A stretch of DNA of 64,000 bases from Ambrosia x helenae (GCA_030844895.1 CM061233.1:94077719-94141718), one strand, 5' to 3'; positions 12,082 to 25,000 are shown, numbered from the stretch's first letter. Numbers and translations: made by a program. Notes: generated by a model from the sequence alone, not told the origin.

Positions 12082-14950
12082 CCATGACACTAGATTGCCT
12101 CCAAGAAAGATGGAATAACCATATGTTGATCTTCGAGTTTCAATGCACCTTGCCTAATCCGCATCAGAATACCCTAAGAGAGTGGAGGACTTAGGACGAG
12201 TGAATACAAGACCATGTGAGATAGTACCCTTAACATATCGAAGAATGTGTTTGACGAGTTGAAAGTGGTGTTCGGTAGGAGCATGAAGATGTTGACAAGC
12301 TTGGTTTACGGCATAGGCTAAGTCCGGTCTAGTGATGGTGAGGTATTGGAGAGCACCAACTATGGAGCGGTAAAAGGTAGGATCAGAATAGGGTGTGCCA
12401 TCGGATGTGAAAGTGTCAGAAGTGGACAGAGGGGTGTGTACGGGTTTAGCATGATTTAAACTGTCACGAGTGAGAAGGTTGTTGGAAAACTTGGTTTGAG
12501 TGAGGAAGGGAGTGGAGTCGGATTGAACGACTTCAAGGCCGAGAAAGTAGTTCAAGGTGCCGAGATCTTTGATAGCATATTCTTTATGTAACCGACTTGT
12601 GAATGTAGTGAGTAGAGATGATTTGTTAACCGTGAGTATAAGATCGTCTACATAGACAAGAAGGTACATTATAGAATTGCCATGATTGTAAATGAAGAGT
12701 GAGGGGTCGGCTCGGCTGCAAGAAAATCCGTAGGAAATAAGGAAAGAGCGGAGACGATGAAACCAAGCCCGAGGGGCTTGTTTAAGACTATAGAGAGCTT
12801 TGTTGAGTTTGCAAACATGAGTAGGGAATTTTGGGTCAATGAAACCCGGAGGTTGCTCCATGTAATCGGTCTCCGAGAGAGTTGTTTTGGAACGCGTTGT
12901 TAACATCAAGTTGATGAAGCGACCACCCATGAATGACTGCTAAGGAAAGAACACCGTGAATAGTAGAGGCTTTAACAACGGGGCTAAATGTACGAGTAAA
13001 GTCGAGGCCCGGTATTTGTGTGAAGCCTTAGCAACTAGACGGGCCTTGTGACGATCTAAGGAGCCGTCAGAATGGTATTTGGTTCTGTAAACCCATTTCG
13101 AACCGACCACATCGGTGTTAGGAGGACGAGGCACTAGAGACCACGTATGATTTCGCTCTAGAGCTTGAAGCTCCGCGGTCATGCGTCCATCCAATGAGTA
13201 TGTTTGGAGGCACTTTTGAAACCTTTAGGATCGACTATGGACAATAAGGCCGCATGAAGGCAAGATTGCATGGCTTGGGCAAGATAAGCAGTATGTTTGA
13301 GATTAGGTTTGAACGTGCCTACCTTAGACTGAGTAACCATTGGATGAGCCGATGAGGAAATGGAGGCAGCCGTAGGTTGTTGCATAGATGAGGAGGAATC
13401 AGACTGATGTGAGGTAGGTGTAGGTTGGTTAATTTGTGAGGGTTGAGATGATAGGTCATTGGTCGATGAAGTATGATCAGTGGGTGGGTCAAGAGAAGTG
13501 GGAGTTTTACATAGAGAACATGGTGGGGTAGATAAGTGTTGAGGTTTTGATGGAAAAGCAGAGGTGTTTGGAATGGTGGGAGTAGGAGTGAAAGTGATAG
13601 GTTTATGAAAGGTTGATAGAAAAGATTAGCTAAGTTTGTGTGGGAAGACTCATTTTTGTAGGGAAAGAAATTCTCGTCAAAGCGAGCATGGCGTGTGACA
13701 TACAAACGGGAAGATGCCGGGTCAAAACACTTATAGCCTTTGTATTGTGTGGAATATCCCATAAAAATACAAGGAATGCTACGAGGTGCAAGTTTATGTG
13801 GGGCATAATCACGTAGGTATGGATAAACACAACATCCAAAAACACGAAAAATGGTGTAACGGGTTTAGTAGAGAAAAGCATTTCAAAGGGAGATTTGTCG
13901 TTTAGAACTTTAGTTGGTAGCCGATTAATGATGTATGTGGCTGTACTAAACGCATTGACCCAATGAATGGTAGGAATGCGAGCATGAAATAGCATGGCTA
14001 AACCCGTTTCCATGATATGTCGGTGTTTTCTTTCGGCACGACCATTTTGAGGAGAGGTGTGCGGACAAGAGAAGCGATGAAAAGTGCCATTTTCTTCAAA
14101 AATTTTCCGCACATGTTGATTAATAAATTCAGTACCACCGTCACTTTGAAAAACTTTTACTTTTCGTGAAAACTGGGTTTGCACAAGTCGCAAAAATTTT
14201 TGCAATACTGAATAAAATTCAGTTTTCAATTTTAGTGGATATAATCACATAAATCGTGAATAATCATCAATAAACACAACATAGTACTTATAACCATCGG
14301 AACTTGTGATTGGAGATGGTCCCCAATCCCCATAGGTCACAATGAATTAGATCAAGAGGGTGAAAAGCACGTTTGTTGTTTGACTCAAATGGCAATTTTT
14401 GGGTTTTAGCAAGTTGACAAGGAGAACATATATTAGGCTTCGGCAAAATAGAAGTAAAAGATAAACAACCATGTCTTTTTAAAACATAAATAACATCAAA
14501 ATTAACATGCCTTAAGCGATTGTGCCAAGCTCAAATGAGGTTTTATTCGAAGAAACTGAAGCAAAAAAAGCCAAAGATTTATCCCGAAGCACGTAGAGAC
14601 CGTTTACACACCGACCTTGAGCGAGAGGCTGGCATGTTTTCCGGTCCTGAATAAGAAAAAAAAACGTGTCTAAGAATAGGACACCAACAGGGTAATCTTT
14701 AGTCAACTTGCTAACCGAAAGCAAATTCCTGGTTATATTCGGAACAACCAAGACATCATTTAAGGACACGCGATTATTGATCGAAACATGTCCCTTATGA
14801 GTTATAGGAAGGGAATGCACATTACCAAATAAAACCGAAGACGAACCAGTGTAAGGAGTAAAAGAATGAAGCTTACCGATTTCGTTAGTCACGTGAAGAT
14901 CAGCACCGGTATCGGCAATACAGTCGGGTTCATTACCATAGACATGACAC
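12082..14950 (-). pseudogene. Copia polyprotein remnant: protease, integrase, RT, start of RNase H
   Basis: On the minus strand, in order: aspartic protease motif DTGAD (near 14930); GAG-pre-integrase with VPNITRNLLSVSKL; integrase (about 13630-14229) with SPQNGRAERKHRHIMETG; an irregular Pro/Ser-rich hinge (about 13320-13700); reverse transcriptase with YMEQPPGF, KQAPRAWFHRL and YVDDLILT (about 12400-13190); and the start of RNase H. Frames change several times. A stop sits at 12154-12156, where DAD should be followed by Trp. Not expressible as one protein. Confidence 0.85.
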
Positions 14951-15039
14951 TGAGCGTGAAAAGCTCAAGCAATATACTCATCACCAGAAGCAACGGTCAC
15001 AATTGAGGAAAGTTTCAGACACTTATTGCCGCCGCCGAG

Positions 15040-15346
15040 TCTTCAAGCAAAATGTCTTGGGTTGACGAATTTGGGTCATACCGAGCGATGAAAGAAGAGA
15101 AACTGAACCAATTGGTCACCCTACAATCTCAACAAGGCGAAAAAACTTTAGCGTTTTTAGAGGAACAACGCGATTTGTTGAGACAAAGACAATATGACCA
15201 CGACTTGAATATGTATTCAAAACCGCACGACCACCTCAAAGGTAAATCTTTGGAGTTGGTTTTGAAACGTAAAAAAGAAATCATGGCGAAATACAAATGA
15301 GACCGTTATTGGGTTGAAGGCGACGAGGATGATGAAGGCGACGAGT
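15040..15346 (+). pseudogene. C-terminal fragment of a plant transposon-associated ORF (NAM-associated type)
   Basis: An 82-codon open stretch from the ATG at 15052 is followed, past one TGA (15298-15300), by an in-frame acidic tail GDEDDEGDE and a TAG. Charged helical blocks such as LNQLVTLQSQQGEKTLAFLE and PHDHLKGKSLELVLKRKKEI resemble C-termini of plant proteins often misnamed glutathione-S-transferase-T3-like, which I associate with PIF/Harbinger-type or NAM-associated genes. It abuts the truncated Copia 5' end, so it is probably debris. The family assignment is uncertain. Confidence 0.4.
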
Positions 15347-16256
15347 AGAATGAAGACGTCTGTATGTTTATTTTAATTGATGTTTCTTGTAATTTTTTTT
15401 AATTTTAATGGAACGGTTTATTTTTTTAAAGTTTTACAAACGGTTCTTTTACTTCAAACGGTCATTTTTTAAAAACGGTAATTAAAAAAAAAAACTAAAA
15501 AATAAAGATTTCAATGAAGTGAATCAGTTAAGTGTTGCCTCCAAAAACATGATTCAATGAAGTAAATCAGTGAAGTGATGTGGCAGTGCAGAATTGGTTA
15601 AAATTAGATAAAGAAAAAGAACATACTAGTAGTGCCCCTTCTGTTTTTTTTTGAAAGGCTTAGTTCAGTGGAAATCCTTGTACAACCCTAACCTAGTGAT
15701 CTCAAGTTCGAATCTCTACCCACACACTGGTGTCCTCCTTGCCTAAGCTCAAACCATCACGGGGAATTTTTTTGTGGTGTGCATGAATCGAACTTGTGAC
15801 CTACCCCCAGGATGGGAACCCCTAAGAGAAAACCCACCCTACCTCAAACCAGCTAGGCTGGAGATCATTGGCTAGTGCCCCTTCTGTTAATCGGGTTTTT
15901 TTTACTTCATTGTGTCTTCTGCTCATCCATTGTGTTATATGTGTTACATGTGTGTTATAAATATATTCATTGTGTTTTTTAGTCTTCAAATGATTTAACT
16001 TTGCTGATTCTCCGGATCAAAAATCAACTATTAATTCCTTAACATGGTTCATGAACTTCAGGAGCGTTTAAAATTCATGGACTCGGGTTTAAATTATTGA
16101 TCTAAATCTATTCATCAAGTAACCAAGTGCACAATTATCTAACATGCCTGAATGTAACTCAACTGAACAGAACACGGGAGATCATATTATTCACTTTGTT
16201 CACAGACTACATTGTATAATAATTCACCTTCTTAACACAAACCAAGGATCTTAAAA
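15347..16256. other. Spacer between Copia debris and AKR copy 2
   Basis: No gene. It contains a SINE (15646-15872). At about 16020-16160 there is sequence shared with the 3' flank of AKR copy 3 near 63000-63110 (AAATTCATGGAC, ATCTAACATGCCT). Confidence 0.5.
15646..15872 (-). mobile_element. SINE with 16-bp target-site duplication
   Basis: A 227-bp insert flanked by the perfect duplication TAGTGCCCCTTCTGTT (15630-15645 and 15873-15888). On the minus strand it begins with a tRNA-like head (TAGCTGGTTTGAGG resembles box A and AAGTTCGATTC resembles box B) and ends in a short A run. A second weak box B-like string, AGTTCGAATC, occurs on the plus strand, so orientation rests mainly on the A tail. 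Confidence 0.72.
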
Positions 16257-19200
16257 CTAAGCTTTCCAAGATGAGAGCGGAGGAGTGTCCGAGTCCAGAT
16301 ATGTAGCAATACGTTCATCATATCGAGCTCCCTTGACCCAGTCAGCTGATGCAAGGGATTCAAGTTCGGTCATCTCTTCTGGTGTTAGCTTAACAGATAA
16401 AGCTCCTATGTTCTGTTCAAGATTTTCGATCTTGGTGGTTCCTGGAATGGGCACAACATCGTTTCCCTGGTGGTGAACCCAGGCCAACGCTAGTTGTGAA
16501 GGTGTGCAACCCTTCTTTGACGCAATATCATTGACCCTCTCGTACAACTTCTTGTTGTGTTCAAGATTTTCGGGTTGAAACCTCGGCATGTGCTACATAA
16601 TAAATATTTGAAAACTAATATCAAGTTCAAACTTACAATGCCAAGAGATTTGTTTTGACCCGTTGCGTTATCTCTAATGGGTCAAATGGGTAATATGAAG
16701 AAAACTAAATAGGCAACGGGTCAAACGGCTTGAAAGTCTGCCAATGTGTATTTTAAGAAACACATGATTTTATTTGTATGTTTATAGAGTAATTCATACA
16801 AAGAATTTGAACAAAAGGTGTCTTGGTCCAACCCGCCCCGAACGTATAAAGATAAGAAAGATGTAACGAACAAACCTTACGCAAGTCACCTTCTTCCAAC
16901 TCCTCCACCATCTTCGGGCCAGATGAGAAGAACCCCCGTCCTAGAGGACTGTATGCAACAATCCCTATTCCAAGCTCTCTAATAGAGTATGATATGCAGA
17001 ATATAGAGATTAATATATTTGGATACTTTATTACTGATATAAGAGATTAAAAAAAAAAAAAAGAAGGAAAATGATGAAAATGATCATTTTGACAAAACCT
17101 TTTTACTTAAAACAGACTTTTGAAACTATAAACCAATCGAAAGACACCCCGTGGACTTATATATCGTAAATGGCGCGATCTAGGCATTTAATCTAAAAAA
17201 TGGTGCAGCCGAGCAACTAACCACGTGATGCTACGTCAGCCCTAAAGCGAAACCCACACGCTTTTTGGCTCAAATACAAAAATGATGTGGTCATGCTATT
17301 TAAAAAGTTTGCCGAAATGGATATTGATTTAAAAAGAAAAAAAAGAAGACAAAAAAGAAATGTGGTATCTAACCTGCAAGTAGGAATAACATCTTCTTCA
17401 ACATCTCTTGACCACAAGGACCATTCTAGCTGTATGGCAGTTATTGGATGCACAGCATGAGCTCTTCGGATGGTCGATGCTGATGCCTCCGATAACCCAA
17501 CATACTTAATTTTTCCTTCCTCCACCAGTTTCTTTAGTTCTCCCATCTGTTAACAAAATGGAAAACATCTGTAGAGATGACAATCATAATTCTTATTTCT
17601 GTAAAATCAAACTTTCCTCATATATGAAAAGAACGACTTCTAATATGGGGTCTTTGGCATTCCGTTTCGAAAGCGGTTATACAATATGAGAGAATCAGAA
17701 TGAGCTACTCAACTGTGGAAAACTGTTGTAGAAATGGTGTTTTGATGTGCTCTGCTGTTTGAAATTGTGATAATAGATAATCATTTGTTTAAGTGGCCCC
17801 GGTGAGTACTGATCGGGTGTCGATCACTAAATACTCAAAATCAGGTTTCGCTATACCCAAACACTAGAATCCGACTGTCTATGACTCGAAAACACAATAA
17901 TCAGCAACCAAGTTTAAAACTCAATTCCTAATAGAAAAAAAAAAAAAAAAAAAAAACCTTTTAGGTTCTAATATGAAATTCGGGTCAAATACGAACACAT
18001 TAAGAGGCGGCAGGGGTGTAGTGCAACACCATATTTCATAAGAAAATAGTTATGACTTATTTCTTGGGTTAATATTTATAAAAAAAACCAACACTGTTTC
18101 TCATTTTACACGAAAACGTTCTCCAACCAAATTTTCGCATCCTAAGGTCCGTGAACTTGTTTACAATACACGTATTTGTTGAATAAACTATAAGTGTCAA
18201 TAACTAACAAAACTATTCACTTGGTGGAGACCCTTTTGGTATCAGGGAACACCACTTCATCAATTTTGAGCGCTTTAAGTACAAATGCATACCGCCTTAT
18301 CTAAATATATCGACGTCAACATGTCTGAACACTTGGAACTCCACTTCATAAAAACTTGACCCGTTTAAATGGTAACAAGTTATTTCTTTGAAGATGTCAC
18401 AAATACGTGTATTTTAAACAAGTTTTGAGACAACTGTTTTCCTAACAAACATGGCCGGCTTTCTTTAATACCCAAATAATAATTCACTAGAAATCATAAG
18501 AATCCTAGCAAACAAAAGGAACAGACAAATCAATGAAACAACATGTGTTTATACTTTATAGCCAGTGTGAAGCTAACCGTGATTTCGATGGGCACACGAG
18601 TGTCAATCCTGTGCTGATAATAGAGATCAATGCAATCGACCTCAAGCCGCTGCAGGCTAGCTTCACAAGCAGCCCTAACATATGCCGGATCTCCGACAAC
18701 CTCCCACGAACCATCGTATTTTACCCCAAATTTAGTTGCCAGCTCTACTCTCTCCCTCACCCCTCCCTTCAAAGCCTGCAATTCAATAACCGTTACCCAA
18801 TCAATCCAAACAACAAACAAACAAATAAGAATTTTTAAATTCATTTAATCAGGACCGTTATAGGACCAATTGTCAGCAATAATTGATGAAATTATGATAT
18901 AAATAGGGATGAGCCTGGTATTGGTACCGGCACAAAAAAAATATTGGGTAGGGTATCGAAAATTGCCAAAACACAGTATGAAAATGAATCAGTACTGGTA
19001 TTTTCGGTACACAGTACCGAAATGCTCATCCGTGTATAAACATGTAACTTATTTTTGAAGGTCCAACAAAGTCGGGCCACCCATATATGCAAAAGGCCAC
19101 TGACAACTGTGATCGCACACAGTGTTGGTGACCCTCACCAATTCTAGAGAAACCTATCGCCCGAAGGCCAGTTGTAAAGCCTGCGTGACATTTTGTTATG

Positions 19201-19491
19201 AACAAGACTCCAACCGACGACCTCTCAAGTCATCCGGATACGTAACTATTAATATAAGAAGAATGATGATGATACCTTGCCGAGAAGGATCTCGTTGGTT
19301 TTGGGACCGTAAACATCGGAGGTGTCAAGGAAGGTAACACCGGCGTTAACTGCGTGGTGGATGAGCTTGATCATGTCGGGTTCGGGTTTGGGAGGTCCGT
19401 AGAAAGCGGACATGCTCATGCAGCCTAAACCCTGAGCTGACACCTCTAAACCCTGTGAACCTAGTTTCACTCTTGGAACTCTTGCTGCCAT
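16257..19491 (-). CDS. Aldo-keto reductase, copy 2 (complete, five exons)
   Basis: Paralogue of copy 1 with the same gene structure: exons 19276-19491, 18578-18775, 17374-17546, 16876-16978 and 16257-16592 on the minus strand. All have GT-AG borders and matching phases, giving 341 residues. Exon 1 differs from copy 1 at one residue I noticed (DMIKLIHH versus DMMKLIHH). Exon 2 is one codon shorter. Tetrad: Asp56, Tyr61, Lys87 and His127. The C-terminus PLSSWKA is intact. A small MITE lies in intron 1 (18906-19031). The 5' flank is nearly identical to that of copy 1 down to about 5530, with a shorter TTA microsatellite, so the duplication included promoter sequence. Confidence 0.93.
18906..19031. 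mobile_element. Small MITE in AKR copy 2 intron 1
   Basis: A 126-bp segment with inverted ends GGATGAGC / GCTCATCC and many GGTACC/GTACCG-type half-palindromes. Similar GTACCG-rich DNA occurs in the B repeats (22060-22250, 22460-22650, 61330-61520). hAT-like by appearance; the target duplication is not clear. Confidence 0.5.
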
Positions 19492-21021
19492 ATTAGACCT
19501 TTTTATTATTATTATTGTTGTTAAACTGGTGGATCAAAGGAATGAATGTTTATGGGTTTAAACTTTAAAGAGAGTGTGAAGTTGGGAGTGTTAAGTGGAG
19601 GAATTAATTAAGTTGTAGATCAAATGAAGATGAACATGATGATGACGTATGTGCCTACGTTTAAGAGATTGAATATTTGGTCTTTAGTTTTTTGACCAAG
19701 ACTTGCACATGAAGTTAATTTGTTTTTTAGTACTAATTAATAATTAACAAGTTGTTATTACTATTAAGTTTTTTATTTTAGTTTTTAACCACTAATTAGT
19801 CGCGTCGCGGGTACATTGCAAATATCAAAAAGATTAGTCAAAACGTTATGTGATGTGTGAGCGATGTACAACGGGCTCATTGTATACATCGAATGGATTA
19901 GTCCAAACATTGTGATATGCGCTAACCTTATGAAAACGCATGTCTTGCGATATTCAGTTCAAGTTAATGAAGTCTATGTAAGCGTCGCAGTTAAAAAAAT
20001 CATAAAGTATGTATACAGAAACAATAATAGGTGTAACTAAAATGCGCTTATTATAACTTTAATAAATAGAAACCACATGAAAAGCATAGTAACACGAATT
20101 TATAACAAGGAATGAAAATGTATTATATATAAGAACACTCAGTCTGACACGTAAAATAAAATGTATCATACCTACATTGACTCGTTTCTCAAAAAAAAAA
20201 ATCTATCTAAACGTAAATTGACTTGAATTATACCGTCTAAAAAACAATGTATTTTATAACATCATATTTTGTTGTCTATTTACAGGCTTGTTTTAGATTA
20301 TACATTTTACGTATCTACATGTACGAAAATAGTACTATTTATTTTTTGTTTTTCCTATTTTCATTCTTGTTTTACTACCTTCAAACCAAACTAATAATTG
20401 CATTTTCAAAATCCAGAAGGTCACAGGTTTTTGTGTCCAGATAAGTAATCTCAACACCACCATTAACGTAATGCAGAACGCCACCATCACCATTGCATCT
20501 CGGTGAATGAAATCGACGATTGTTGGCTTCACTACAATAAACGGAGCTTCGCCATGCCTCGAAACGGTCTTACAGCATACGGTCGCAGGTCCGGTTGGTC
20601 ACCAACCCCCATATGCGACCATAATTGGTGGCCTTCATAACTGGTCGGCCCTCTTCTCACATCTCTGACTACCATACCAAGCATGCAACCACAACCGAAT
20701 CCTCTATCCAAACCACCACCCTTCTTTTGGGGAGACACCAGAACACGAAGACTATAAATCCCAAAACGTCCTTAACTCCAAATCCAACTCCCAAGCCCCT
20801 TAACAATAACTTTCACTTAATCATGGCTTCTATTACACCCAAACCTAACCGTCACAAACGCCATTAGTTGCGTGGTCTAGAAGATCTACATCAAATATGC
20901 TAAGTGGGGGAACCTTATTTTTGCTGCAGATCTTACCGAACCGTCATAAAGACGTGATGTCGGCGGTGGTCACGGTGGTGCCTAAGCCGTGAGCAGGAAG
21001 CTGTTTATATCACCATCATCC
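19492..21021. other. AKR copy 2 promoter region and spacer
   Basis: The first 200 bases resemble the 5' flank of AKR copy 1 and presumably contain the promoter. The remainder has no recognisable gene. Short open stretches at 20530-20870 look like degenerate repeat DNA. Confidence 0.45.
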
Positions 21022-21625
21022 TGTTGGATATATAGTATGTCTGATGTAATTAAAGTTGAGGCCAACGTAACCCGACCCGGTACGATCCGAAGAGTTACAC
21101 GTTGGTACATGAATCAGATAAGTTCATGTGTAGGTGGATTATTACTTTTGAAATAATAATAGTTTTGAACTCGATGGACTTAATATTAATTACATTAATA
21201 TTGGGGAATATTATGATATTTAACAAAGGGGCTTAGTGTAAGTTATTGTTTTATAAAAAGGGGATTAAAGTGTAACCCTAATGATACTTTTCATCAAAAC
21301 AACCCATCCCTTGCCCCCTCCCACTTTCGGCCGCCACACAAGAAGGGCCGCCGCCCTCCTGTTTTGGTTCGACCACCACCACCCACCTTCCTTTGCAAGT
21401 TGTTGCTCCCGGTCAGCTCGTGCTCGGTTGTGAACTTCCTACTAGCGAGGATTCGTTTATACGCGTTTAACTGAGATCCTGATTGGTAATATTTTATTAA
21501 TCGGATTAATAAAATCAATTAACAACTTATATATATATATATATAAATCGGCTTGTATATATAATCCGTTACTGTTAAATATATAAACCGCTTCCGCTTC
21601 GTATATGATACCATGATTCCCAACA
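21022..21625. mobile_element. Solo LTR, Copia-like (604 bp)
   Basis: Begins TGTTGGATATATAG and ends GATTCCCAACA, giving TG...CA termini with a short TGTTGG / CCAACA inverted repeat typical of Copia LTRs. The flanking pentamers are CATCC (21017-21021) and CATCA (21626-21630), matching at 4 of 5 positions. No internal domain is adjacent. Confidence 0.65.
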
Positions 21626-21895
21626 CATCATTCTGCCTCTCGCTCATTCCCATCACCACCACCGTGCCACCGTCTCTACTGGCTCATTCCCACCACCGTG
21701 CCACTGTATCGACGACACCATCGTCATCTTCGGTAGTAGGATGGTTTTTTGAGCAACGATGATGAACACCGTGATGTCGGTAATTGCTACGGTGGTGGTG
21801 ACAGAGGTGACCTTCTTGTACCGATGGCGCCGGTGCTTCTCTGTCCCTCTACTTTCACTGTCTGTCTCTCTCTCTCTAAAATGTATGGCATAGGT

Positions 21896-22292
21896 GGCAA
21901 AAATGTAATTTGCAGTTATCGTCGGTGCATTGTAGCACTGACTTTGTGTTTTAAGAATATATAGAATATTATTGCACCTATTAGGTAACCGCTCCACTAG
22001 TGTGTCAAATGGATGAACTTAGTATCATATTAGTTTTGAACAGATACAGACTAAAAATTGTTAAAACTAGGTATGGGCACTAGTACCGAAAGTATGCGGT
22101 ACAGTACCATATTTGAAGGTAAACCTAGCCAAAATATCGATAACGAACCAAAAGTACCATTCCCGAAAAACACAAAAAGTGGGTATCAGATTGGCACCGA
22201 AATGTCGCGGTACCGGTATTTGTCGGTGTCCGGTACCAAGTGCTCATCGTTAGTTTATCATTATTAGATATGTGTGTTTGGTACCGAGTAAT
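21896..22292 (+). repeat. B repeat, first (partial) copy
   Basis: 397-bp unit from GGCAAAAATGTAATTTGC to the next copy, which begins immediately at 22293. It contains a GTACCG-rich MITE-like core. This copy lacks the downstream half found in the other units. Confidence 0.8.
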
Positions 22293-23176
22293 GGCAAAAA
22301 TGTAATTTGCGGTTATCATCGGTGCACTGTAGCACTGACTTTGTGTTTTAAGAATATATAGAACATTATTGCACCTATTAGGTAACCGCTCCTCTAGTGT
22401 GTCAAATGGATGAACTTAGTATCATATTAGTTTTGAACTGATACGGACTAAAAATTGTTAAAAATAGGTATGGGTAGTAGTACCGAAATTATGCGGTACA
22501 GTGCCATATTTGAAGGTAAACCTAGCCAAAATATCGATAACAAACCAAAAGTACCATTCCTGAAAAACACAAAATGTGGGTATCAAATTGGCATCGAAAT
22601 GTCTCGGCACCAGTATTTGTCGGTGCCCGGTACCAAGTGCTCATCGTTAGTTTATCATCATTAGATATGTGTGTTTGGTACCGAGTAATACTACATCGCC
22701 CCTAAGGGCGCCAAATGGGCATGAAATTTTTGGCGTGATTTTTTTTCACGGGGCAAGGGAGATAGCATCAATCAATAGGCATCTTTCAACTTTCATCCAC
22801 CAATCACATTATTTGTTTTAAATTAAAAAAAATAAAATAATTGAGTAATGATTGGAAAAAACTTAAAATCACTACACCCCTTATTAATTTCAAGCCCTTT
22901 CAAGCCCCACGTAGGACCCACATAACACACCTCATAAAATGCCCAAGTAACGGGCTTGAAATTAACCCAACACTACACATAGTCTCATAAATTGAAATCA
23001 GTGAAGCAGGCACGTATACAACACTGCAATTTTAGCCTATCCGACACAAACAACAACCATTAATGCTGTTAGGGCACACCGTTAATACTATTGATCAAAG
23101 TTTATTTATTAACATGTAGGATAATTTAAAAATATACAAAACATTTTTTCAAAAATATAATTCATATCGATGTAAA
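22293..23176 (+). repeat. B repeat, second copy; left flank of the Helitron
   Basis: Matches 61159-62016 over its whole length, including the GTACCG-rich core, CAAGGGAGATAGCATCAA, CCACCAATCACATTATTTG and CATATCGATGTAAA. The match breaks exactly at 23176/23177, where the Helitron begins. The paralogue instead continues with TAAAAATATTTGAAAG, the sequence found here after the Helitron at 60300. Confidence 0.88.
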
Positions 23177-23206
23177 TCTATTAATATATATAAAAGAAAA
23201 TGGGTT
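23177..23206 (+). other. Helitron 5' terminus
   Basis: The element starts TCTATTAATATATATAAAAG directly after the host A. 5' TC plus an AT-rich TATA-like stretch is the known pattern for plant Helitron left ends. The boundary is fixed independently by loss of similarity to the paralogous repeat at 61998-62016. Confidence 0.88.
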
Positions 23207-25000
23207 TGCTAACGTGGCGTCCAATGGAGGCCTCAACCTCCTCTTGGTTGTGCCAATTGGCTTAATAATAGAGTTTTTTTGAGGTTTTTGAAGTATTTCC
23301 TTTTTTAAACAAAAAAAAAAAAACACGGGAACCCTAAAAAACGTAACATAGCGTCCGCCTCTTTTCCATTCCATCTATCAACACAATAAACCTAAAACTT
23401 TACTCTCTCAAAATCTGAATCTATCAACAACCTCAATCAACAAAACTTTACTCTCTCAATCTCAAGCTATCAAGAACTTCGATCTTCTTCAATACTCTGT
23501 AAGTTATAAGTAACGTTTATTCAATTAATGTTTATTTTGATTTTTCCCCTGTTTTGATTATTTTCATATGTCGATTCTTTTTCAGTTTTCTTCCTGCTAT
23601 CATCATCAATCGTTTAATCGGTAGTTATTAAGTATTTTGAAATAGTTTATAAATAATATCGATTGTTTAATTATGTTTTTCATATTCAGATCTATGATGA
23701 ATTGTTTATTTGTGTTTTTGATTTAGATCTGTAATAATGTTTGTGTTTTTTATTTAGATCTGTAATAATGTTGTTTTTTAGATTTGTAATATTTTTTTTT
23801 ATTTATAATTGGTAGATCTGAAGAGAATTGTTTGATATTTTTTTTCATAGAAGTTTGATTTAATAATATTAGATCTATATGTATTTTAATTGATCTATAT
23901 GTATTTTAATTGGAAGTTTTATTTAATTTCTGATTTATATGTGTAATATGTTTCGTTAAGTTGATTTTAGGGCTGATTTAGATATCTTAATTAATAGATT
24001 TAAGTTTCATATTAGAGCTATATGTATTTCTGATATATATGTTTAATGTGTTGCGTTAAGTTGTTTTGAGGCCATGTAAATTAGTAGATTTAAGTTTGAT
24101 GCTTTTCTGTAAGTATTTGTAGATGTAATAAGTTCAGATAATGCATTGAGTATGTGTTAGGTTGATTTTAATATATTGAAGGAGGTTAGTTGAGTTGTTA
24201 AGCTCAATTTAATGAATTAGAATGATTTTGTTTAAGTATTTATAGATTTTTTGAAGGTCACTTAATGTATTTTAGGTGACATATATACATGTAAGTTAGT
24301 ACATTTAAGTTTGATGCCTTTCTGTAAGTATTTGTAGATGTAATAAGTTCTGATAATACATTGAGAATGTGTTAGGTTGATTTTAATATATTTAAGGAGG
24401 TTAGTTGAGTTGTTAAGCTCAATTGAATGAATTAGAATGATTTTGTTTAAGTATTTATAGATTTTTTGAAGGTGACTTAATGTATTTTAGGTGACATATA
24501 TACATGTAAGTTAGTATATTTAAGTTTGATGCTTTTCTATAAGTATTTGTAGATGTAATAAGTTCTGATAATGCATTGAGTATGTGTTAGGTTGATTTTA
24601 ATAGATTGAAGGAGGTTAGTTGAGTTGTTAAGGTCAATTCAATGAATTAGAATGATTTTGTGTAAGTATTTATAGATTTGTTGAAGGTCACTTAATGTGA
24701 TGTTCTTGAAGGTAAGTTGTTTTGAGTTGAATTTCTGCCAGTTTAGTTAAGGTTAATGTGAAGGTTAAGTTGTGATAATCCATTCACTTGAATTTGTGTC
24801 ACTTTAGTTAAGGTTAAGTTGAAGCTTAGGTTCTGATAATATGAGTTTATGTTACTTGAGTTGTTAATTTACGTTTCATTACTATATGTATTAGTATTTG
24901 GTTAGCACGAATGCTTGATTATTATATGTATTAATAATCTGTCATTATTATTATTATGATTTTAATTGAAAATGGTTTATGATTTTGCAGAAATATTGAA
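23207..25000 (+). promoter_or_regulatory. Helitron left region: leader and 5'-UTR intron of the first B3 gene
   Basis: No coding sequence. A pyrimidine-rich, transcript-like leader (CTTTACTCTCTC repeated) at about 23395-23498 ends at a good donor GTAAGT (23499). The acceptor TTTTGCAG ends at 24990, eleven bases before the ATG at 25001. A long intron in the 5' UTR is also present in the other two B3 genes. The intron includes a 215-bp tandem repeat. Confidence 0.6.
24074..24718 (+). repeat. Three tandem copies of a 215-bp unit
   Basis: The anchor TTTAAGTTTGATGC occurs at 24089, 24304 and 24519, exactly 215 bases apart. Flanking blocks (GGAGGTTAGTTGAGTTGTTAA, AGGTGACATATATACATGTAA) repeat with few changes. 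The array lies inside the 5'-UTR intron of the first B3 gene. Confidence 0.85.

Larger units (their letters stand above)
5671..15047 (-). mobile_element. 5'-truncated Copia LTR retrotransposon, split by a nested insertion
   Basis: Minus-strand Ty1/Copia remnant. Reading on the minus strand one meets the aspartic protease motif DTGA (near 14930), GAG-pre-integrase, integrase, reverse transcriptase with YVDDLILT, then RNase H. RNase H is cut at 12082/6226 by a solo LTR and resumes exactly after it. A short LTR of about 160 bp (roughly 5671-5831, ending in CA on the minus strand) follows the RNase H stop. The gag region and 5' LTR are missing: upstream of the protease the homology ends near 15010 and different DNA begins by 15047. 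Several stops and frame changes make it inactive. Confidence 0.85.
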
